Part shown: positions 58,835-64,000 of the stretch, piece after piece
Layout of the letters: the number at the start of each line of letters is the position of its first letter
Position numbering within the stretch: the stretch's first letter is position 1
Assembly (NCBI RefSeq): GCF_000495915.1
Contig: NZ_AOFQ01000017.1
Coordinates: 117,607 to 181,606, forward strand
Direction of reading: 5' to 3'
Origin: Stutzerimonas chloritidismutans AW-1
GTDB lineage: Bacteria > Pseudomonadota > Gammaproteobacteria > Pseudomonadales > Pseudomonadaceae
DNA: 64,000 nucleotides
Made by a program: the position numbers and the translations under genes
Notes under the pieces: generated by a model
Told to the model about the DNA's origin: nothing
What the model saw: the letters and a program-made list of their open reading frames with translations, nothing else
Databases searched by the model: none

Positions 58835-59416
58835 TCAGTCCATCAGGCTCAGGGCCAGGCAGAGCAGGCCAAATGCGCTCCAGACCAGCGAAAAGATGAT
58901 TGGCGTGCGCAGCGAAAACAGCAGGGTGCGCTTGTAGCGAGGCCCACCTACCGGGCTGCTGCCTTCGCCGAACAGCGCCGATTCGTTGTTCGGAAGCATG
59001 CCGACGCGGCCTTCGAGCTGCAGCAGTTCGGACTGTTTCTGATGCCAGCGCTCGATGACGTCGAAATTGGACTTGATGCCGGGCATCGCGTGCAGCGATG
59101 TGATGAGGCCGAGCACCGAGAGAATCGCCGGCACCACCAGGCGGAACAGCTCGCCCCACTCAGGGTTACTGTTGGCCATCGACGAGGCGAAGGCAATCAT
59201 CAGGAACGACTGCGACGACAGGTAGGCGCTGGTGCGTTCGGCCAGCAGGGAAGATTCGAAATGGATTTCGGAGCGGTAGAAGATCAGGCGTTCCTTGGGC
59301 GAGTCGAAGAGCTCGGCGCCCTGGGTGTCCTGATTCAGCAGCAGGGTGCGCAGATCGGTCATGCAGGCCTCGGCGAATGCGGCGGCGGAGATGGGAGGAA
59401 TCGCCGGCGGTTGCAT
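58835..59416 (-). CDS. Hypothetical membrane protein with two or three helices
   Basis: From the ATG at 59414-59416 the product has 193 residues. A soluble N-terminus (about 1-60) is followed by hydrophobic stretches at about 66-80, 90-110 and 170-193. The segment LRTLLLNQDTQGAELFDSPKERLIFYRSEIHFESSLL is charged and conserved-looking. A TTG three codons earlier is also possible. No family was recognised. Confidence 0.72.
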   Translation of the reverse strand: MQPPAIPPISAAAFAEACMTDLRTLLLNQDTQGAELFDSPKERLIFYRSEIHFESSLLAERTSAYLSSQSFLMIAFASSMANSNPEWGELFRLVVPAILSVLGLITSLHAMPGIKSNFDVIERWHQKQSELLQLEGRVGMLPNNESALFGEGSSPVGGPRYKRTLLFSLRTPIIFSLVWSAFGLLCLALSLMD

Positions 59417-59455
59417 GTAGGTCAAGCGTAATGCGTGAGAGTTCCGGTTGATGAC

Positions 59456-60604
59456 TCAGTTGTCAGCGTTGCCGCGAGGGCTGTCCGCGTGCGCGTCGCG
59501 ACAACGCCAGAGCAGCAAGGTCAGCGCCAGAAAGGCCAGCGACCAGCAACCGGCGGCGAGCAGCAGCCAGGCTGGGTGAGGCTGACTCAGCAGGGCGGGC
59601 AGCACGCGAGCCAGCGCCGCCAGGGTGATCAGCAACGCCACGCCCTGTATCCAGGGCTGCGCCCCGGGATCGCGGAAACGGTAGATCAGCCGCGTGCGGG
59701 CCATGACCGCGAAAGTCAGGCTGCCCAACGCGCCGACGGTCAAGGCGTGCAGCGTTGCGTTCAATGGCAGCGCCGGTAGCAGCGTACCCAGGCCAAGCAA
59801 TAGCAGGCCAATGGCGAGCCAGGCATAGCCGAGCAGCAGCGTCAGCAACTCCGGCCGCGCGCAGCGCCAGGGTTGCCAGCGCAGCAGGCGGATGGTCGTG
59901 AGTACGGCAGCGGCGACCAGTACGGCGCCGGTGAGTTGCCGGGTCAGCGGCCAGGGCAGGAGATTCAACAGCAGGGCGAGGCCGAGCAGGATCAGCACGG
60001 CGCCTTCGATCTGCGGCTGCACCCGCGCATCCAGTCGCCATCCCCGGCTCTGCGCGTAACCGGCGATGGCTGGCGCGATGATCCGTCCGCCCATGAAGAA
60101 CATCAGGGTGGCGAGCAATAGCAGCGCCTCCTCCAGCATGAGGCGGTCGTAGCTAGCTCCAAAGCCGCCGCTGGCGATGGCGCTGAGCAGACTCAGCCCG
60201 GCGACCACGGGTGCGACGCTCTGGTTACGCCATTTCTTCGCGGCGCCGAGAAAGCGCGGCAACACTTTCCAGGCAAGACCGGTGGCAAAGGCGGCGGCGC
60301 AGATCAGTGCCAGCCACGAGCCCGGCCACAGCAGGAAGCTCAGTCGTGCCAGCGCCCAGCAGCCGAGCAGCGTCAGGGTAAAGCGCAGTCGCTGCGGGCC
60401 GAGCAGGTAGCCGGCGATCACCGCCAGGGCGAAGCCGAAGAGCATTTCGTGGGCGTGACCGGCGGATGTGGCGAGCCCGGGCAACGCGGGAAGCAGGCCA
60501 AGTAGTGCCAGTACCGAATACGGCAGGATCAGCGCCGCGTAGAGCGCGGCAGCCGGGAAGAACCAGGCATTGGCAAAGGGCAGGCGCGCTTTGCGCGGCG
60601 GCAT
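59456..60604 (-). CDS. nnrS: NnrS-family haem-copper membrane protein
   Basis: This 382-residue protein has about 12 membrane helices and the NnrS histidine motif GHAHEMLFGF (about 48-57), plus later GGRIIAPA and HALTVGALG. NnrS binds haem and copper and protects against nitric oxide or supports denitrification, in keeping with a P. stutzeri-type denitrifier. The start at 60602-60604 (MPPRKARLPF) is the first ATG that gives the NnrS N-terminus, 36 bp after the GNAT stop. Confidence 0.9.
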   Translation of the reverse strand: MPPRKARLPFANAWFFPAAALYAALILPYSVLALLGLLPALPGLATSAGHAHEMLFGFALAVIAGYLLGPQRLRFTLTLLGCWALARLSFLLWPGSWLALICAAAFATGLAWKVLPRFLGAAKKWRNQSVAPVVAGLSLLSAIASGGFGASYDRLMLEEALLLLATLMFFMGGRIIAPAIAGYAQSRGWRLDARVQPQIEGAVLILLGLALLLNLLPWPLTRQLTGAVLVAAAVLTTIRLLRWQPWRCARPELLTLLLGYAWLAIGLLLLGLGTLLPALPLNATLHALTVGALGSLTFAVMARTRLIYRFRDPGAQPWIQGVALLITLAALARVLPALLSQPHPAWLLLAAGCWSLAFLALTLLLWRCRDAHADSPRGNADN

Positions 60605-60639
60605 CGCGGCTGGTGGCGCAGGCGTGCTGGAACGATTGC

Positions 60640-61119
60640 TCAACCTGCCGCGAACTCTGACAGTGCGTTGCCGGCAAGGCGGTAGCCGATCCACTCGCTC
60701 TGCGGCCGGGCGCCGATGGATTCGTAGAAGTCGATGGCTGGCTGATTCCAGTCCAGCACCGACCACTCGAAGCGCCCGCAGCCGCGTGCCACCGCCAATT
60801 TGGCCAGATGACGCAGCAACGCCTTGCCGGCACCGACGCCACGCTGCTGCGGGGTGACGTAAAGGTCTTCCAGATACAGGCCGTGCTTGCCCAGCCAGGT
60901 CGAGTAGTTGAAGAAATACACCGCATAACCGATCGGCACGCCGTCCAGCTCGCAGATCAGGCCATGGGCGGTGCTGCCGTCAGCGAACAGGCTGTTCTCG
61001 ATGCCGGCGACGTCTGTCTTGACCTCGTGCTCGGCCTTTTCGTAGATGGCCAGGTCGGTGATAAAGCGCAGGATCAGCGCGGCGTCTTCGCGAACCGCGG
61101 GGCGAATGTGCAGAAACAT
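60640..61119 (-). CDS. GNAT-family N-acetyltransferase
   Basis: This 159-residue protein starts with IRPAVREDA and shows the acetyl-CoA loop QQRGVGAGKALL (about 92-103), then FEWSVLDWNQPAIDFYESIGA. It resembles diamine/thialysine acetyltransferases (spermidine-acetyltransferase type 2), judged from LEDLYVTPQQRG. Given the amine-related genes elsewhere in the window, a polyamine substrate is possible but unproven. Confidence 0.93.
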   Translation of the reverse strand: MFLHIRPAVREDAALILRFITDLAIYEKAEHEVKTDVAGIENSLFADGSTAHGLICELDGVPIGYAVYFFNYSTWLGKHGLYLEDLYVTPQQRGVGAGKALLRHLAKLAVARGCGRFEWSVLDWNQPAIDFYESIGARPQSEWIGYRLAGNALSEFAAG

Positions 61120-61142
61120 TACAGGCTGGCCCTCAATAAGGT

Positions 61143-61688
61143 TTAACGGGACGACAGGTTTGCCAGAAAGGCGTTGATGGCCTGCCGTGAGTCCAGTCGT
61201 AGGTATTGGCAGGATGGCGGTGCGTTACGCATTTCCTCGGCGTAGCGCTGCCGGTAAACCGGGTGGCGGGTCCACGACCAGGCCAGGATGGATTGGCGTG
61301 GGTTCAATTTGAATAAATTGCTCCAGCGCTCGCGGTTGCCATTCCACAACTCCTCACGGCAGGCCAGGCGTCGCAGGGTGCGCCAGATGACCTGGCGCAT
61401 TACCTTGTGGCGTGGCAGATCCAGCCAGATCACCATGTCCGAGCGCTCTCGCACCAACGGGCGTACCGCCGAATAATTGCCTTCTGCTCCCCAGCCGTCG
61501 CCCTGCAGCGCATCACGGGTCGCCTGCTGAAACTGCTCGGTGGGCAACGGCTGCCAGCCCGGTTGATGGAACAGGGCATCCAGCTCGATATGGCGATAAC
61601 CGAGCTGCTGCGCCAGACGGCGCGACAGCATGGCCTTGCCGGCACCTGAACAGCCGACCACCGAAATACGGCGGCCAGACGTGATCAT
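61143..61688 (-). CDS. P-loop NTPase, FlaR/topology-modulation-like
   Basis: This 181-residue adenylate-kinase-like protein has a P-loop GCSGAGKA (12-19), in which the Ser/Thr that normally follows the Lys is Ala. Later come DALFHQPGW, a Trp-rich lid-like segment and [19 protein letters not shown]. The family is annotated as DNA topology modulation protein but is more likely a small-molecule kinase. Its start overlaps the argH stop by 4 bp. Confidence 0.85.
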   Translation of the reverse strand: MITSGRRISVVGCSGAGKAMLSRRLAQQLGYRHIELDALFHQPGWQPLPTEQFQQATRDALQGDGWGAEGNYSAVRPLVRERSDMVIWLDLPRHKVMRQVIWRTLRRLACREELWNGNRERWSNLFKLNPRQSILAWSWTRHPVYRQRYAEEMRNAPPSCQYLRLDSRQAINAFLANLSSR

Positions 61689-63079
61689 CTAGTCGCCAGC
61701 AGATTCTTGCCACGAGCCACCGCGGCGCGTACCTGGTTCGGCGCGGTGCCGCCGATATGGTCGCGGGCGTTCACCGAGCCTTCCAGGGTCAGCACGGCGA
61801 ACACGTCGTCAGTGATCTGGTCGCTGAACTGGCGCAGCTCGTCGAGGCTCATCTCGGCCAGGTCCTTGCCGGTCTGCACGCCGTACTTCACCGCGTGGCC
61901 GACGATCTCGTGGCAGTCGCGGAAGGGCAGTCCCTTGCGCACCAGGTAATCGGCGAGATCCGTCGCGGTGGAGAAGCCGCGCAGCGCCGCTTCGCGCATG
62001 ATTTCGCGCTTGGGTTTGATCGCCGGAACCATGTCGGCAAAGGCGCGCAGGCTGTCGCGCAAGGTGTCGGCGGCGTCGAACAGCGGCTCCTTGTCTTCCT
62101 GATTGTCCTTGTTGTAAGCCAGCGGCTGGCCCTTCATCAGCACCAGCAGGCCAGCCAGCGCGCCGAATACGCGGCCGGTCTTGCCGCGCACCAGCTCGGG
62201 TACGTCGGGATTCTTCTTCTGCGGCATGATCGATGAGCCGGTGCAGAAGCGATCTGGCAGGTCGATGAACTGGAACTGCGCGCTGGTCCAGAGCACCAGC
62301 TCTTCGGAGAAGCGCGACAGGTGCATCATCGCCACCGAGGCGGCGGCGCAGAATTCGATGGCGAAGTCGCGATCCGAGACGCCATCCAGCGAGTTGCCGG
62401 AGATCGCTTCGAAGCCCAGCAGTTCGCAGGTGATCTCCCGCTGGATCGGATAGGTGGTGCCGGCCAGTGCGGCCGAACCCAGCGGCATGCGGTTGGTGCG
62501 CTTGCGGCAGTCGACCAGGCGCTCGTAGTCGCGGCTAAGCATCTCGAACCAGGCCAGCAGATGGTGGCCGAAGGTCACCGGCTGCGCGGTCTGCAGGTGG
62601 GTGAAGCCGGGCATGATGGTGTCCGCTTCGGCATCCGCCAGACCCAGAAGGCCTTCTTGAAGACGGGTGATTTCGCCGAGGATCAGGTCGATTTCGTCAC
62701 GCAGCCACAGGCGGATGTCGGTGGCGACCTGGTCGTTGCGCGAGCGGCCGGTGTGCAGCTTCTTGCCGGTCACTCCGATGCGGTCGGTCAGGCGTGCTTC
62801 GATGTTCATGTGCACGTCTTCCAGGTCGACGCGCCAGTCGAAGGTGCCGGCCTCGATCTCGCCCTGAATGTCTTTCAGATTGGCGATGATCTGATCACGT
62901 TCATCGGCGTTCAGCACGCCGGCTTTCTCCAGCATCGTCGCATGGGCGATCGAACCCATGATGTCGTGGCGGTAGAGGCGCTTGTCGAACTCGACGGAGG
63001 CGGTGAATCGGGCGACGAAGGCGTCGACGGGCTCGCTGAAACGGCCGCCCCAGGACTGGTTGGTCTTGTCGGTGCTCAT
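61685..63079 (-). CDS. argH: Argininosuccinate lyase
   Basis: This 464-residue enzyme catalyses the last step of arginine synthesis, splitting argininosuccinate to arginine and fumarate. It shows TGRSRNDQ (110-117), His161 in [11 protein letters not shown] and the superfamily signature [10 protein letters not shown] (281-290). The ATG at 63077-63079 gives [14 protein letters not shown], the expected N-terminus. It is divergent from algZ, as in P. aeruginosa. Confidence 0.97.
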   Translation of the reverse strand: MSTDKTNQSWGGRFSEPVDAFVARFTASVEFDKRLYRHDIMGSIAHATMLEKAGVLNADERDQIIANLKDIQGEIEAGTFDWRVDLEDVHMNIEARLTDRIGVTGKKLHTGRSRNDQVATDIRLWLRDEIDLILGEITRLQEGLLGLADAEADTIMPGFTHLQTAQPVTFGHHLLAWFEMLSRDYERLVDCRKRTNRMPLGSAALAGTTYPIQREITCELLGFEAISGNSLDGVSDRDFAIEFCAAASVAMMHLSRFSEELVLWTSAQFQFIDLPDRFCTGSSIMPQKKNPDVPELVRGKTGRVFGALAGLLVLMKGQPLAYNKDNQEDKEPLFDAADTLRDSLRAFADMVPAIKPKREIMREAALRGFSTATDLADYLVRKGLPFRDCHEIVGHAVKYGVQTGKDLAEMSLDELRQFSDQITDDVFAVLTLEGSVNARDHIGGTAPNQVRAAVARGKNLLATR

Positions 63080-63285
63080 GTATGCGCTCGCTGAAATCCG
63101 AAGGCTGAGGAAAGGCGGCGATGATAACAGGGATGGTGCCGCTGGCGGGGACGTCGCCGCTACGGCGGCGAAGGGTGAGCTGGCTGGCAATTCCGGATTA
63201 TTCCACTTGGCTGACCGGCGCCCGGCTTGCCGTTGACCGGGTGTGCAAGGAAACTGCCGGGCAGGTAAACCACAGGCTGAAGCGC

Positions 63286-64000
63286 GTGAAATCCACTGCC
63301 GTATCCGATGACTTCTTCGTCCCCGAGCTGTGCCAGCCCGATGCCTTGCTTGGCCTGGTCCTGCTCGCCGAGTTGCTGGTGTTCGTGCTGGTGCTGGCCG
63401 AGCCGATGCAGCCTGGCTTTGACTGGATGCGGCTGGCGCTGACGTCGTTGTTCGTGCAGTGGATCGTGCTGCTCTCGGCCGGCACCATGTGTCTGCTGCG
63501 ACCCGTGCTGGCGCGTCTGCGCACTGCCTTCGCCGGGCTGGCCTGCTGCGCGCTGGTGGTCGGGCTGACCCTGGCCTGCACCGCGGTGGCCGATATCTAC
63601 CAGCTCGGCGGCCCGCTTTCGCGCGACGGAGAGGTCAATCTCTACCTGCGTCACGCGCTGATCAGCCTGATCATGTCCGGGCTGTTGCTACGCTATTTCT
63701 ATCTGCAGAGCCAGTGGCGCCGCCAGGAGCAGGCCGAACTGCGGGCACGGATCGAGTCGCTGCAGGCGCGCATCCGTCCGCATTTCCTGTTCAACAGCCT
63801 CAACAGCATCGCCGCACTGGTGGCCAGCGATCCGGTCAAGGCAGAGCAGGCGGTGCTGGATCTGTCGGACCTGTTCCGTGCCAGCCTGGCCCGACCCGGC
63901 ACGTTGGTGGCCTGGAGCGAGGAGCTGGAGTTGTCGCGGCGCTACCTGTCGATCGAACAATATCGCCTGGGCGACCGTCTACAGATGGACTGGCAGGGGG
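63286..64000 (+). CDS. algZ: LytS-type sensor histidine kinase AlgZ/FimS (cut by window end)
   Basis: The frame runs off the end after 238 residues. It begins with four membrane helices (about 25-140: [17 protein letters not shown] and others) and then the His-kinase motif [11 protein letters not shown] with His166. AlgZ works with AlgR to control alginate, type IV pili and virulence genes, and algR should follow outside the window. The GTG at 63286 gives an N-terminus like P. aeruginosa AlgZ (SDDFFVPEL near residue 7); the frame is open further upstream, so the exact start is uncertain. Confidence 0.88.
   Translation, partial: MKSTAVSDDFFVPELCQPDALLGLVLLAELLVFVLVLAEPMQPGFDWMRLALTSLFVQWIVLLSAGTMCLLRPVLARLRTAFAGLACCALVVGLTLACTAVADIYQLGGPLSRDGEVNLYLRHALISLIMSGLLLRYFYLQSQWRRQEQAELRARIESLQARIRPHFLFNSLNSIAALVASDPVKAEQAVLDLSDLFRASLARPGTLVAWSEELELSRRYLSIEQYRLGDRLQMDWQG

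Noticed and set aside
63160..63654. 164-codon minus-strand frame at the window end
   Set aside because: It is antisense to the algZ membrane domain and Gln/His-rich; the plus-strand kinase motif is decisive.

Overview
The window is one continuous stretch of high-GC gammaproteobacterial chromosome, best matched by the Pseudomonas stutzeri group (Stutzerimonas). From memory, the order of orthologues follows the P. aeruginosa region that runs from pyrE/argB/algC/dut/coaBC/radC through dadA/pauR/cycB/xpt, rep, a BCCT transporter, comM, glnK/amtB, sutA, xerC/dapF/lysA/cyaY/rnk/cyaA to argH/algZ. The glnK-amtB1-amtB2 arrangement, an NnrS protein and two intracellular GH13 alpha-glucan enzymes point to a P. 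stutzeri-like denitrifier. No rRNA, tRNA, CRISPR array, prophage or insertion sequence was seen.

Layout. 1-2.4 kb: pyrE tail, a DUF4124 protein and a DUF3360 permease. 2.4-7.6 kb (minus strand): coaBC-dut-algC-argB, in which algC carries a long N-terminal membrane-anchored extension. 7.8-16.9 kb: radC, a multi-spanning permease of unknown substrate, a PaaI thioesterase, a 3-hydroxyacyl-CoA dehydrogenase, a chemoreceptor with its sensor-like domain at the C-terminus, a DUF962 protein, a periplasmic protein and a phospholipase-D-like lipoprotein. 16.9-21.3 kb: amine/D-amino-acid metabolism (PuuB-like oxidase, Lrp, dadA, ridA, pauR); the alanine racemase dadX that usually follows ridA is absent. 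21.5-23.2 kb: cytochrome c5, a cupin and xpt. 23.3-28.9 kb: alpha-glucosidase, a trehalose-synthase-like GH13 enzyme and a DUF1080 protein, divergent from a GAPDH/FTCD_C gene pair. 29-31.7 kb: iron alcohol dehydrogenase plus an MmsA-type acylating aldehyde dehydrogenase, preceded by two copies of a GAGAC-N5-GTCTC palindrome and followed by an iclR regulator.

31.6-38.7 kb is the most abnormal part. A 3,534-bp segment (mmsA 3' end, iclR, hemolysin-III gene, most of rep) occurs twice in direct orientation with one mismatch seen. The copies are separated by 20 bp that include most of a 17-base G run. Copy 1 of rep lacks its Walker A motif; copy 2 is whole. This could be a real tandem duplication, but it looks more like two overlapping contigs joined without merging, in which case gene counts here are inflated.

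39-64 kb: a c-di-GMP GGDEF/EAL protein, a BCCT transporter, comM, ubiK, the sigma54/NtrC-type glnK-amtB1-amtB2 operon, yjbQ, sutA, the lptM-lysA-dapF-DUF484-xerC-HAD operon, cyaY, rnk, cyaA, small hypothetical genes, nnrS, a GNAT gene, a P-loop protein, argH, and the start of algZ running off the end.

I did not find a clearly new multi-gene defence or mobile system. The observations most worth a second look are the duplication junction, the paired operators before the ADH/mmsA operon, the membrane-tethered AlgC, a pauR leader hairpin that covers its ribosome binding site, and a nested inverted repeat downstream of the PLD gene.
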